Of a stretch of DNA of 64,000 nucleotides, positions 46,463 through 57,255 are shown one piece after another (the first letter of the stretch is position 1; every line of letters starts with the position of its first letter). The position numbers and the translations under genes are program-made. The DNA is taken from the NCBI GenBank assembly GCA_019459325.1, contig JAIBFA010000034.1:1-64000 (forward strand), given 5' to 3'. The notes under the pieces are model-generated. The model made no database searches. It saw only the letters and a list, made by a program, of their open reading frames with translations, and was not told the origin of the DNA. The stretch is from Thiobacillus sp. GTDB taxonomy: Bacteria; Pseudomonadota; Gammaproteobacteria; Burkholderiales; Thiobacillaceae.

Positions 46463-46539
46463 AGAAGGTGTGACCTTCCACTGCCTTTCGAATATTGGCG
46501 CTTGCTCCAGGGCGCTACGCAACTGGGAAAACGTAGTGT

Positions 46540-47463
46540 ATGACGGAGCAAAACACACCAAAAATTAGCGTCTGCATCTGTACCTACAAGCGTCCGGCGT
46601 TGCTGCTGCACCTGCTTGAAAGCCTGGCCAAGCAAACGTTTCCACTCGCAAGGTTCGAAGTCATTGTCGTTGATAACGACAAATCTGCCTCGGCCAGGCA
46701 AGTAATCATGCAGACCGCCCAACGTCATCCAACGCTTGCTGTTCGCTACGAAATAGAACCAACCCAGGGGATAGCGTATGCACGCAACAAGACCGTAGCA
46801 CTCGCAGCCGGCGAGTTGCTCGCGTTCATTGATGATGATGAATGGGCGGTCAGTCACTGGCTATCGGACCTGGTTGAGTGCATGACGAAACTGGAAGTCG
46901 ATGCCGTGCTGGGGCCGGTTATCCCTCAGTATCCGGCGGGCACCCGTGCATGGGTGGTCAAGAGCCGATTTTTTGAGCGTCCCCGGTTTGCCACGGGGAC
47001 GTTCATCGGGAGTGACACTTGCCGCACGGGCAATGCCCTGGTCAAGGAGCGTTGGGTGAAATCGCGCCAACCGGCACCTTTTGACGAGCGCCTCGCGCAA
47101 TCGGGCGGCGAGGATCACGACTTTTTCAAGTGGTTCGAAGGTCAAGGGGGCAAGTTCATTTGGTGCGATACGGCGGAGGTGAGCGAAGAAGTGCCACTTG
47201 TACGGCAAACCTTGGGTTATATGCTGGAGCGGGGCTTGCGCGTCTCAACAACCTACTGGCAAAACATTAATCAGAACCGGAGCAAACCCCGTGCCGTCGC
47301 TGAAGCCATCCTAGGGGTCGGTATTGGCATCGGGTTTGCTGTCTTGGGACTCTGTTTTTTACCAGCGGGGTTCCACCGTACTGCACGCAGTTGGGTCATC
47401 AGTGCAAAGGGTTTTGGTCGCGTGACTGCACTGGCTGAGACCAAGCTTGTTGGATACCGCTAA
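46540..47463 (+). CDS. Family 2 glycosyltransferase
   Basis: ISVCICTYKRPALL...IAYARNKTVALAAGELLAFIDDDEW. Confidence 0.9.
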   Translation: MTEQNTPKISVCICTYKRPALLLHLLESLAKQTFPLARFEVIVVDNDKSASARQVIMQTAQRHPTLAVRYEIEPTQGIAYARNKTVALAAGELLAFIDDDEWAVSHWLSDLVECMTKLEVDAVLGPVIPQYPAGTRAWVVKSRFFERPRFATGTFIGSDTCRTGNALVKERWVKSRQPAPFDERLAQSGGEDHDFFKWFEGQGGKFIWCDTAEVSEEVPLVRQTLGYMLERGLRVSTTYWQNINQNRSKPRAVAEAILGVGIGIGFAVLGLCFLPAGFHRTARSWVISAKGFGRVTALAETKLVGYR

Positions 47464-47536
47464 ACGTTTTTTGACCACGCATAAACCGGTCGTCTGATGC
47501 GCATACAGCTCTTACTCAATATTTGGATTTCACCCA

Positions 47537-49030
47537 GTGGCCACAGATAGCATTTCATCACGCAGCACCACGGCACTCTTTTGGGGGGCGGGGGGCGCCG
47601 TCGGGAAAATTGCGGGTCAACTGCTGGTTCAGATCACCCTGGCCCGAATACTCGGGCCGGAAACGTTTGGGCAATTCGCGGTAGTGCTCTCGATTTTGTC
47701 GCTGGGGGGGGTTCTTGCTGATTGTGGTTTTGGTGCCGCACTCATACAGAAGAAAGAAATCAGTTCAGCCGACGTGAGCCTCGCGCTGGGCTGGTCCCTG
47801 ACGATTGCCATTGTGATCGCCCTCGTTATCAGCCTGATGGCGCCCTTCCTCGCAAATCAGTTTGGGGATGATTCCCTCGTGTGGATGTTCACGGTGAGTG
47901 CCTTTTTGATTATTCCGCAAGCAATGGGAAATCTATCGACCAATCTGCTGCAACGTGATCTGCATATGAGAAGTATCCAGATCATCCATGTCTTTGCTTA
48001 TACCGTCTGCTTTGGCGGTGTTGCAACCACATTGGCGATTTTGGGATGGGGGGGATGGAGCCTGATTATTGCTTATGCTGTGCAGACAGCTTTTAAAGTG
48101 GTTGCGACCTATTCCATTTGCAGACATACGCTGCGACCGCGTCTGAGAGGAGATCGGGCGCTGATTCATTTCGGCTTGAAGTCGCTGGCAAACGACCTCA
48201 CAAATTGGTCTATCGATAACCTTGATCGCTTCCTGATTGGGAAATTTTGGGGGCTTTATTCGCTCGGTCTTTATTCGGTTGCCTTTAATCTTTCCAAGGC
48301 GCCATTGGGCGTATTAATTTATGCGGTGCAAAATATCGCTTTTGCCAGCGCGGCGCGTTTGCACGGCAACGTGGCCGCCGTGCGCAAAGGCTTTCAGGTT
48401 GTCCTGGCTGCGATGGCGCTCGCCACCCTGCCGCTCTTCGCGATTGTCGCGTTTGAATCGGAGGTCGTGTTGCACATCGTCTATGGCGACAAGTGGATCA
48501 AGGCAGCGCCCTATATGACGGCGCTGGCGCTGTCCATCCCACTGATCTCTTTGGGTTCGATCACCGCTGCAATCCTGCGGGGAACCGGTGCTATCGGGAC
48601 TGAGCTCCGTGTCCAGATGGTGACTGCAGTTGTTTTCTTCAGTGGCTTCATCATGTTGAGTGGCTTCTCGCTGGCGGTGGCGGTATGGGTGGTGCCTGCC
48701 GCTTATCTTGTGCGGCTCATGTTGTTGCTGGCCATGATTCGCGATCGTCTCGAACTGCGCATGGCGGATATGCTGGCGCCATTCCGAGGTGCACTGGTGT
48801 TGGCTGTAGCGGGCGTCTGCGTGGCTGCCCTGGCGAGCGGCTTGCCGCAAGCTACGACTATTGGTATGGGTGTATTGCCATTATTGGCTGGTTGCTGCGC
48901 CATCGTGCTGTTGCTTACTTTCAGATTCACCTGGTTTTTGGGCGCGCCACTGGCGGCGATGGTACGGGCAAAGTTTTCCGCAGGCCGTCTTGGTCCCGCC
49001 ATTGCCTGGTTGGAAAGGGGAAAGAATTGA
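47537..49030 (+). CDS. Lipopolysaccharide/EPS flippase (Wzx-like)
   Basis: Multiple TM; LARILGPETFGQFAVVLSILSLGGVLADCGFGAALIQ; GTG start. Confidence 0.88.
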   Translation: MATDSISSRSTTALFWGAGGAVGKIAGQLLVQITLARILGPETFGQFAVVLSILSLGGVLADCGFGAALIQKKEISSADVSLALGWSLTIAIVIALVISLMAPFLANQFGDDSLVWMFTVSAFLIIPQAMGNLSTNLLQRDLHMRSIQIIHVFAYTVCFGGVATTLAILGWGGWSLIIAYAVQTAFKVVATYSICRHTLRPRLRGDRALIHFGLKSLANDLTNWSIDNLDRFLIGKFWGLYSLGLYSVAFNLSKAPLGVLIYAVQNIAFASAARLHGNVAAVRKGFQVVLAAMALATLPLFAIVAFESEVVLHIVYGDKWIKAAPYMTALALSIPLISLGSITAAILRGTGAIGTELRVQMVTAVVFFSGFIMLSGFSLAVAVWVVPAAYLVRLMLLLAMIRDRLELRMADMLAPFRGALVLAVAGVCVAALASGLPQATTIGMGVLPLLAGCCAIVLLLTFRFTWFLGAPLAAMVRAKFSAGRLGPAIAWLERGKN

Positions 49031-50307
49031 TCAACGCTCCAGTTTCAGATAACGGCAACACAATTCAAATCGCTCCACCCATTTCGCTGCCGCCACCTCC
49101 GGTCGCGCGCAGGAAGTGGGATCTGCCGCCGTTTTCTTCCTGGCTGCTGCTTCTTCTGGTAATGGCTAAGCCACTCGCCGATGCGTTCTACGAACAGGCG
49201 GCGGTTAAATATGGCTACATGTTGTTACTTGTAGTTGCGGCGCTATTTGCAAAATACGGCCAGGTATTTCAGTGGGTCAAACCGGATCCACGCAATAAGT
49301 CATTGTTCGCGTATCTCTGGTTGATCACCCTGTATTTCTGCTTTCATTTCGGACTGGCTATTACCTATGGAGGCTCCCTGTCGGAGATATTCAAGATCGT
49401 CAGCCCGTTCGTGTTTTTCGTGCTGGTGGCTTATGCGGCGGATCGCTGGCTGATTTATGCGCTGGCAACCGGGGCGGTACTGACCATCGTCGTCAATGCG
49501 GCGCTGTTGCCATTCGATTACGGTTGGGTTGCGTGGGGATCGGTAAATACGTTCAAGGGGTATTACTTCTTCAAGACCGACCTGGCGTATGCACTGAGTT
49601 TTTCTGTTCTGCTATACGCTTTCTACGCGCGTAATTCGATCACGCCCCTGTTGGCACTGTTGATGCTGATTGCCGCGGTGGAGGTTGTGTTATCCAATTC
49701 GCGGCTGAATTACCTGACCTTCCTGTGCGTGGTGATTTTCATCGCGGTCAAACAGGGGATGAGCCTGCGTTCCATTATCCGTTTTGGCCTGATATTCGGC
49801 TTGCTGGCGGTGGTTGTCGCGTTGTTATACGACCCGACAAAACTGCTTGGCTTCGATATCAGTAACGAGGCGGCCTTCACGCAAGGGCGTAGCGTGACCT
49901 GGAGGAATCTGCTGGATGCACAGGGCGACTCTTCGCTGCTCCAGTGGTTGTTCGGGCGTGGCCCTTATGCGGATTTGATCCTCTCGGCGGACCTCAAGGG
50001 AATCGGCGAGACGGCTCATAATGCGCACAACGAGTTCCTGCATCTGTTGTTTACACAAGGCATTGTTGGGGCTGCCATTTACGTTGCGCTTTGGGCCATG
50101 ATGTTTCGCATGTCGCTTAGCCAGGGCATGCCGACATGGGCGCGCGGCACGGCGGCGATGGCGCTGTTGCTCTTCATGCTTCAAGGCATGACAGCCGTGG
50201 TGTCGTCGTATGCCAGCAAGACCTGGCCCCTGGTGATGGTGCTCCTGGCTTTGCGCGGACTGTCGTACACCGTTGAACGGCGCAAGCAAGCTGTTGCGCC
50301 ATCATGA
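49027..50307 (+). CDS. O-antigen ligase/polymerase-like membrane protein
   Basis: TTG start overlapping upstream stop; polytopic; GETAHNAHNEFLHLLFTQGIVG. Confidence 0.8.
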   Translation: MINAPVSDNGNTIQIAPPISLPPPPVARRKWDLPPFSSWLLLLLVMAKPLADAFYEQAAVKYGYMLLLVVAALFAKYGQVFQWVKPDPRNKSLFAYLWLITLYFCFHFGLAITYGGSLSEIFKIVSPFVFFVLVAYAADRWLIYALATGAVLTIVVNAALLPFDYGWVAWGSVNTFKGYYFFKTDLAYALSFSVLLYAFYARNSITPLLALLMLIAAVEVVLSNSRLNYLTFLCVVIFIAVKQGMSLRSIIRFGLIFGLLAVVVALLYDPTKLLGFDISNEAAFTQGRSVTWRNLLDAQGDSSLLQWLFGRGPYADLILSADLKGIGETAHNAHNEFLHLLFTQGIVGAAIYVALWAMMFRMSLSQGMPTWARGTAAMALLLFMLQGMTAVVSSYASKTWPLVMVLLALRGLSYTVERRKQAVAPS

Positions 50308-51533
50308 AACAGCGGTTAACCCTGGCATGGGTGCTGGCGCTGGCTGTTTGGGACGTGGCTGCCGCCGGCGATGGAATGACGCTGGGGATTCATGTGCACG
50401 AACCGGTGCATATCGAGGCTGCGGCCCGCACTGGTTACAGCGCTATCCGACTGTGGGATACGGGTACGGACTGGGCCAGTTTGAAACCGCAACCAGATCT
50501 ATGGAGGTTAGACCGCGTCGAGGCCTACCTCGCGGCCAGCGAAAAAACCCATCTGAAAGTCCTCTGGACCATCGGCAACACCCCGCGCTGGGCATCTGCG
50601 CGGCCCAATGAGAAATGTGCGTACGAGTTGGGATGTGCCGCCGAGCCGGCAAACATCGAGGACTGGCGCCGCTATGTCCGCACCGTCGCCACCACGTTTC
50701 GTGGCCGTATCGAGTGCTACGAGCCCTGGAATGAGGTGAGTTTTCCGACCGACCCGGCTTTCAAACAGCCCGGGGTAGGTGGGGATCCGGCACAGTTCTT
50801 TACCGGTTCTGTCGATGCCATGGTGACCCTCGCGCGGGTGGCTTACGAGGAGATCAAGCGCGCCGACCCGCAAGCATGCGTGCTGTCTCCGTCTTTCCAT
50901 TCTTCCGGCAATTGGGCGGAGAAGTTAGATCGGTTTCTTGCGGCCGGGGGCGGGCGGTATCTCGATGTCGTCAGCCAGCATTTTTACTTCGGCGAAGAGC
51001 CTGAGAAAGCCGTTCCAATCATCCGCGCAATGCGGCAGGTGCTGGCAAAGCACGGTCTTGATCATAAGCCGATCTGGAACACCGAAATCGGTTTTCCATT
51101 TGAAGCGAAGGCGAGTCAATGGCCAAGCTTGTCGCTGGAAGATCTGGTCTATGCACTGACGCTGCGAACCTACCTGCTCAATGCATCCGAAGGGGTTCCA
51201 CGGGTTTACTGGTATGCCTGGGATAACAAGGGAATGGGTTTCTTTAAACCGGAAACGAACCTCGATTTTGGGAGTGCGGCGGCCTCGGCGGCCGTGCATC
51301 TGTTCGATGGTTTTGAAGCCGCGAATTGTGAATCTAATGGGCGCTTGTGGCAATGCCGAGTAAGTTCGGGCGGACGGCGCCTCAAGGTGGTCTGGGTGGC
51401 CGGGAAAAACGCCAAGCCCATCCCCATAGCGTTTGACCGCGACGCAACGCGCTGGGGTCGCATACGGGAGTCGCTTCCCGCTGGGCGCCAGATTGTGCTG
51501 GATGGTCGGCCAGTCATTATTGAGGATGAATAG
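50304..51533 (+). CDS. Glycoside hydrolase (clan A TIM-barrel-like)
   Basis: ECYEPWNEVSFP and IWNTEIGFPFEA carry candidate catalytic glutamates. Confidence 0.75.
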   Translation: MKQRLTLAWVLALAVWDVAAAGDGMTLGIHVHEPVHIEAAARTGYSAIRLWDTGTDWASLKPQPDLWRLDRVEAYLAASEKTHLKVLWTIGNTPRWASARPNEKCAYELGCAAEPANIEDWRRYVRTVATTFRGRIECYEPWNEVSFPTDPAFKQPGVGGDPAQFFTGSVDAMVTLARVAYEEIKRADPQACVLSPSFHSSGNWAEKLDRFLAAGGGRYLDVVSQHFYFGEEPEKAVPIIRAMRQVLAKHGLDHKPIWNTEIGFPFEAKASQWPSLSLEDLVYALTLRTYLLNASEGVPRVYWYAWDNKGMGFFKPETNLDFGSAAASAAVHLFDGFEAANCESNGRLWQCRVSSGGRRLKVVWVAGKNAKPIPIAFDRDATRWGRIRESLPAGRQIVLDGRPVIIEDE

Positions 51534-51552
51534 TGTCTGAAAATATTGGCGC

Positions 51553-52386
51553 ATGCTTTGGTCACATTGGAATGAAAAAATGATGAAGAATTTCAATCAA
51601 TTTTTACCGGGAGCTACGATGTCGCTGCTTAGCCTAACTAAACCCATTTTGAAACGTGTGCTGCCTACCCGTGTGCGGCAATGGCTGCATGAGGTCAATA
51701 TCAGGCGGGCCGACGGAAAACTGCAGGCGCTTGGGCGGGCTGAACTGTTTGATGCAGTGTATCGGGAGCGCATGTGGGGCGGTACTCCGGATCAATCATC
51801 CGGATGGGGGTCTCACGGGGAGCACTCGTCCGAATACGTGGAATTCGTGCGGGATTTTATCGACCGGAATGACATTGAAAGCATACTCGACGTTGGATGC
51901 GGGGATTTTCAAATTGGGTCACGCATCTGCGGTGTTGTTCCTCACTATATCGGTGCCGACGTCTCTCGCGTGATCGTCGAGCGAAACGCTACTGCTTTCA
52001 GCGATCTCGGCAACGTTCGGTTCATGGCGCTTGACGTCTGCGCCGATCCGCTGCCTCCAGTAGACCTCATTACGATCCGCGAGGTGTTGCAGCATCTATC
52101 GAATACTGATGTTGCACTCGCTCTGGACAATATCGAGCGATCTCAAGCCCGCTTCGCGCTGGTGACCGAACATCTGCCCGCGTCGCATGTACTCCGCGCC
52201 CCCAATCTTGACAAGCCTCGTGGCCCTAATATCCGTAATCCCTTCGGATCCGGCGTGTTCATTCATCTCGCGCCCTTCAACCGGCCAGCGGAGTTGGTTC
52301 TGTCTGTCAAGCATCCATCCTATGCCGGGTCACCAAGCCATTTGGTCACTTACCTGTGGAAACTTGACCAGCGCGCCAGCGCGTGA
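51553..52386 (+). CDS. Class I SAM-dependent methyltransferase
   Basis: IESILDVGCGDFQIGSRI. Confidence 0.8.
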   Translation: MLWSHWNEKMMKNFNQFLPGATMSLLSLTKPILKRVLPTRVRQWLHEVNIRRADGKLQALGRAELFDAVYRERMWGGTPDQSSGWGSHGEHSSEYVEFVRDFIDRNDIESILDVGCGDFQIGSRICGVVPHYIGADVSRVIVERNATAFSDLGNVRFMALDVCADPLPPVDLITIREVLQHLSNTDVALALDNIERSQARFALVTEHLPASHVLRAPNLDKPRGPNIRNPFGSGVFIHLAPFNRPAELVLSVKHPSYAGSPSHLVTYLWKLDQRASA

Positions 52387-52529
52387 CTGGTTGCATCCCC
52401 GCCTCCCGGGTGAGAGGCTGATCGATGCGCATGAATTGAGTAACTCGTTCCGCCGTCGCTCTCTATGGGTTTCCAGTGCGAGGTAAGAACTCGGCGAGTT
52501 GTCGCTGAGGGATATCTAAGAGTTTAGGT

Positions 52530-54782
52530 ATGTTTAGATTTCTAAGAGGAACAGCGCGATTGAATCCCGTCATCAACGCGGTCATTGTGTCTAATGCGCC
52601 CGCACCTTATCGCGTGCCGGGTTGGCGCCGCGTTGCGGAGGCGGAGGATATCCATCTCGACGTCATTTATTGTACGCAACCGCACATCGATACCACGCTT
52701 GACGCCGCAGCGCATGGGTTTTCCACACACTTTTTGACTGGCCGTTACAAGGCGATGGATCGCCGCTTCATGCACAGTGATCTGGGTATATGGTCCTTGC
52801 TTAACCAGTTGCGCCCGGATGTTGTCATTACAACCGGCTTCATTCCCACGTACCTGTTTGCCTTTGCCTGGGCAGTCATGCACGGGGTGCCGCATGTGGC
52901 GATGACTGACGGGACTGCGCAGTCGGAGAAGTCGCTATCATGGCTGCATCGTTTTGTGCGCCGCATAGTGTTTGCGCGTAGCGCCGCATTTGTTGGCGCC
53001 TGTGAAGGCTCCCGCGATTTGTACAGGGAGTATGGCGTGCCTGACGATCGAATTCACACGTCTCAACTCTGCGCAGATAACGACCGCTTCTCCCGGCCGG
53101 GGTCGGCAACCCCGGTGGACTTCATTTTTTGTGGGCGCTTCATGGAATCCAAACGGCCGCTGTTTGCTATGCAGGTGGCGCGTGAAGTGGCCGTTCGTCT
53201 GGGGCGGCGGACATCGATCGATTTTGTCGGTAGTGGCGAGATGGAGCCAGAGATGCGCGACTATGCTGCGCAGATTTCCGATTTTGTCGATGTCCGCTTT
53301 CATGGGTATGCCACCCAGGCCGAGCTTCCATCCCGCTATGCGGATGCCCGGATTTTCCTCTTCCCGACAGAAGCCGATGTTTGGGGGGTGGTTGCCAATG
53401 AGGCGTGTGCGGTCGGCCTGCCGGTGATCGTCTCACCCCATGCGGGGGTAGCAGGGGAACTCGTGCTGGATGGAAGCAACGGCTATGTCAGGGAATTGGA
53501 TGTTGCGCAATGGGCGGAGGCTGCCGTGAGCTTGCTCACGGACGAGGCACGTTACAGCCGCTTCTCGCAAAGCAGTCGCGAACGTGTCGCTGAGTACACT
53601 TTCGAACATGCAGCACGTGGACTGTTGGATGCGATAAGACAGGCCCATCCCGCGCGCAAGGTCTGCATTGTTCAGGCGGTGGCCAAGCAATATCGCCGCC
53701 CCTTCTTCGATTTGCTGCATGCGCGTTTGCAGGCGGAGGGCGTGGCATTAACGGTGATCTATAGTGCCGCCAACAAGCTGGAAGCCGAGCGCAAGGATGC
53801 GGTCGATTTACCCATCGCCTATGGACACAAGGTCCATGCCTACTGGAGCCGGGACTTTCGGATGCTCTATCAGCCCTGCCTGGGTCGTGTCATGGCCGCC
53901 GATCTGGTCATCGTCGAACAGGCGTCCAAGCACGTGCTCAATTACATTTTGGGCGCCATGCGTGCGTTTGGGCTGGTCCGGATGGCTTATTGGGGCCATG
54001 GCCGCAACTGGCAGCAGGATGGATCGCGATGGCTGGAGCCGGTCAAACATGCCTTGTTAGGCAAGTCGGATTGGTGGTTCGCCTATACGAACAGGGTTGC
54101 ACGGTACGTGGTGGATAGCGGCTTTCCGGCTGATCGCGTCACCGTGGTCCAGAACAGTATCGACGTAAATGCCTTTGGTAAGGCTGTTGAGTCCATCGAA
54201 GCAGATCAGCGATTGGCACTGAGACATAGCCTGGGCATATCGCCTGAAGCGCCCATCGGTCTGTTTTGCGGCAGCATGCATCCTTCGAAAAAGCTGGGTT
54301 TTCTGGTCGAGGCGGCAATCCAGGTTCATGCGCGGGTACCCGATTTTCATCTGGTTCTGGTTGGGGCCGGGCCGGATGAGCACATTGCGCGCAAGGCGGC
54401 AACCGAACATGACTGGATTCATTACACCGGGCCGTTATTCAGCACGGATAAAGCCGCCCATTTCGCCATTGCCGACCTTTTTATGTGCCCCGGCCTGGTT
54501 GGACTGGCTGTGCTTGAAGCCTTCGCCGCCGGCCTGCCGCTGTTCACGACCAACATTCCTGTGCATTCCCCGGAAATCGATTATTTGACCGATTCGGTAA
54601 CAGGCGCGATCACAGACTTTGACCCGAGGAAGTATGGTGAGGCGGTGTCCGCTTGTCTCCATGACCCTGCCTCGCTCGCGCGCATGAGCGAGGCAGCACG
54701 CGACGCATCCCGATGTTATGGGTTGGAGCCCATGGTCGAAAACTTTGCACAGGGGGTACTCGCATGTCTAAACCAATCCTGA
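52530..54782 (+). CDS. Two-domain GT4-type glycosyltransferase
   Basis: Two GT-B-like halves: FLFPTEADVWGVVANEACAVGLPVIVS and FMCPGLVGLAVLEAFAAGLPLFTTN. Confidence 0.8.
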   Translation: MFRFLRGTARLNPVINAVIVSNAPAPYRVPGWRRVAEAEDIHLDVIYCTQPHIDTTLDAAAHGFSTHFLTGRYKAMDRRFMHSDLGIWSLLNQLRPDVVITTGFIPTYLFAFAWAVMHGVPHVAMTDGTAQSEKSLSWLHRFVRRIVFARSAAFVGACEGSRDLYREYGVPDDRIHTSQLCADNDRFSRPGSATPVDFIFCGRFMESKRPLFAMQVAREVAVRLGRRTSIDFVGSGEMEPEMRDYAAQISDFVDVRFHGYATQAELPSRYADARIFLFPTEADVWGVVANEACAVGLPVIVSPHAGVAGELVLDGSNGYVRELDVAQWAEAAVSLLTDEARYSRFSQSSRERVAEYTFEHAARGLLDAIRQAHPARKVCIVQAVAKQYRRPFFDLLHARLQAEGVALTVIYSAANKLEAERKDAVDLPIAYGHKVHAYWSRDFRMLYQPCLGRVMAADLVIVEQASKHVLNYILGAMRAFGLVRMAYWGHGRNWQQDGSRWLEPVKHALLGKSDWWFAYTNRVARYVVDSGFPADRVTVVQNSIDVNAFGKAVESIEADQRLALRHSLGISPEAPIGLFCGSMHPSKKLGFLVEAAIQVHARVPDFHLVLVGAGPDEHIARKAATEHDWIHYTGPLFSTDKAAHFAIADLFMCPGLVGLAVLEAFAAGLPLFTTNIPVHSPEIDYLTDSVTGAITDFDPRKYGEAVSACLHDPASLARMSEAARDASRCYGLEPMVENFAQGVLACLNQS

Positions 54783-55900
54783 TCGCGACACTCTTGCGGC
54801 CTGAGGGTGACACGGGGGTTCAGACGCACTTTCGCACATTCATGGCATACCTGCACAAGACAGGCCTGCAATGCGACCTGGTCACCCCTTATAACGCGCC
54901 CCTGTGGCAGGTATATCCGACATTTGGTCTGCGTAAGCTGGTCAATCTGGTTAATCGAGAGCTGGGGGTGTGGTGGTATCGCCACTGGCATGCCTTTTTT
55001 TTACAGCAGGCATTGAGGCGCCGCTTGCAATCGGGGGCCGCCTGCGTTGTCTATGCGCAATGCCCGCTTTCCGCGCAAGCAGCACTGCGCGCGAGGGTGT
55101 CGAACAACCAGCGGGTTGTGATGGTGGCCCACTTCAATATCTCGCAAGCCGACGAGTGGGCCGGCAAGGGGTTGATCCCGGACGGCGGGCGACTCTATCG
55201 TGCAATCCAGGCTGCCGAAGCCAAGGTGTTGCCGCGGCTGGATGGGTTGGTGTTCGTGTCCGATTTCATGCGGCGCGAACTGGTCGGGCGCATCCCGGCC
55301 ATTACGAAAGTTGCCGCCGCCGTGGTGCCGAATTTCTTGTCCGACCCTGGCATGCCGGAAGCGAACACGGCGTTGGCTGACCTGATCAATATCGGCACGC
55401 TTGAACCGCGTAAAAATCAGCAATACCTGCTTGATATTGTGGCAGCCCTGCGCGAGTTGGGACAGCCGTTGACGCTGACCCTGGTAGGCGACGGGCCGGA
55501 TCGGAGGGCACTGGAAGACAAGGCGCGGGCCCTGGAAATCGACGATCTGGTGCGCTTTGCCGGATACCTCGGCAATGCGGCCGAGCACATTGGACGACAC
55601 CGCGCCTACATTCATGTGGCCACGCTGGAGAGTTTCGGGATCACGCTCATTGAAGCAATGGCGCGTGGGCGGCCGGTGTTTGCCGCGCCGGTTGGCGGCA
55701 TTCCGGAGGTGCTGGGCGACAGCGCAGCAGGTTTGGCGCTGCCGCTGCACGATGCCAAGGCGGCAGCACGGATTGTCGCCGAAGCCATGAGCGATCCTGC
55801 CTGGATGGCGGCTGCCGGTCTCGCTGCACGCGAGCGTTTTCTTGGGGAATATATCAGTGGCGTCGCGGCACGGCGACTAACGCAGTTTCTTGAAGGTTAA
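54764..55900 (+). CDS. Family 4 glycosyltransferase
   Basis: ATG at 54764; IGTLEPRKNQQYLL; ATLESFGITLIEAMARGRPVFA. Confidence 0.88.
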   Translation: MSKPILIATLLRPEGDTGVQTHFRTFMAYLHKTGLQCDLVTPYNAPLWQVYPTFGLRKLVNLVNRELGVWWYRHWHAFFLQQALRRRLQSGAACVVYAQCPLSAQAALRARVSNNQRVVMVAHFNISQADEWAGKGLIPDGGRLYRAIQAAEAKVLPRLDGLVFVSDFMRRELVGRIPAITKVAAAVVPNFLSDPGMPEANTALADLINIGTLEPRKNQQYLLDIVAALRELGQPLTLTLVGDGPDRRALEDKARALEIDDLVRFAGYLGNAAEHIGRHRAYIHVATLESFGITLIEAMARGRPVFAAPVGGIPEVLGDSAAGLALPLHDAKAAARIVAEAMSDPAWMAAAGLAARERFLGEYISGVAARRLTQFLEG

Positions 55901-56085
55901 TCTGGCGAGTGCATAAAGGTGTATGGGCGAATGATGATGGCGGATGCACGATGCAAAGTGACTGGTTCAGTCAGCTGGTTTATCAACTGGGCCGGGTCTG
56001 GTTCGGTGATTGTGGATAACGAACTGCCAGGCAGAACTGGGGAGAGCACGCCCGTGCGCCAGTTTTATGCAGGAGGCTGGGCGAA

Positions 56086-57255
56086 GTGAGATCGTTACGC
56101 ATATTGCTGGCACACAATGCCTATCAGCAGCGCGGCGGCGAGGATGCCGTGGTTGAGGATGAGCTGGCATTGTTGCGATCCAGGGGGCATGTGGTGGAGA
56201 CGTATTTCCGCCATAACGACGAGATCAAGGAGGCATCGCGGATTAAAACCGCCTCGCAGACCACATGGTCATTCAAGACGCGAGATGAGGTAACGGCGCG
56301 CATTCTGGACTTTAAGCCTGACCTGATTCATGTCCATAACACTTTTCCTTTGATTTCCCCTGCTATCTACTGGGTTGCCGATCGCCTGGCTGTGCCGGTG
56401 GTGCAGACGCTGCATAACTTTCGTCTGATGTGCCTGAATGCTCTGTTTCTGCGCGAGGGAAAAGTGTGCGAGGACTGCATGGGGCATGTGCCCTGGCGCG
56501 GCGTGGCGCGGGCGTGTTACCGGGAGTCGCGCACGGCGTCAGCGGCGCTGGCGGGGATGCTGGCGCTGCACCGCGGGCTGGGCACGTATCGCAACAAGGT
56601 GACGCGCTATATCGCGCTGAATGAATTTTGCCGGGGCAAGTTCATCGAAGGCGGCCTTCCTGCCGAGCGCGTGGTGGTGAAGCCGAATTTCGTGGATTTT
56701 GATATGCCCGAACCGGTGGCGCGTGCGGGCTTGCTGTTCGTGGGGCGGTTGTCGGTTGAGAAAGGCGTGGCCACGCTGGCCCAAGCCATGACGTTGTTGC
56801 CCAATGCGAAGTTGCGGGTGGCGGGCGACGGCCCGGAAGCAGGCTTACTGGACGGTGTGGCTGGGGTGGCCCGCTTGGGCAGCCAACCGGGCGAGACCGT
56901 GCGCGAGGAGATGAGCCGCGCGATGGCGCTGGTGGTGCCGAGCATTTGCTATGAGAACTTTCCACGCACCATTGCGGAAGCCTTTGCATGCGGCTTGCCG
57001 GTGATCGCCAGCCGCATCGGCGCGCTGGCCGACATCGTGCAGGACGGCGAAACCGGGCTGCTGTTCGAGCCGGGCAATCCGCGCGAGCTGGCCGACAAGA
57101 TGGCCTGGGCGCAGGCACACCCGGAAGAGATGGCAGCGATGGGGCGCAACGCTCGCGCGCACTATGAAGCAAAGTTCTCGGCCGAGGTGAATTACCGGCG
57201 CCTGATGGAAATTTATGATGGGGTGCTGGAACAGAAGAATCGGGACGCCTCATGA
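56086..57255 (+). CDS. Family 4 glycosyltransferase
   Basis: LLAHNAYQQRGGEDAVVEDE; FVGRLSVEKGVATL; NFPRTIAEAFACGLPVIAS; GTG start. Confidence 0.9.
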   Translation: MRSLRILLAHNAYQQRGGEDAVVEDELALLRSRGHVVETYFRHNDEIKEASRIKTASQTTWSFKTRDEVTARILDFKPDLIHVHNTFPLISPAIYWVADRLAVPVVQTLHNFRLMCLNALFLREGKVCEDCMGHVPWRGVARACYRESRTASAALAGMLALHRGLGTYRNKVTRYIALNEFCRGKFIEGGLPAERVVVKPNFVDFDMPEPVARAGLLFVGRLSVEKGVATLAQAMTLLPNAKLRVAGDGPEAGLLDGVAGVARLGSQPGETVREEMSRAMALVVPSICYENFPRTIAEAFACGLPVIASRIGALADIVQDGETGLLFEPGNPRELADKMAWAQAHPEEMAAMGRNARAHYEAKFSAEVNYRRLMEIYDGVLEQKNRDAS

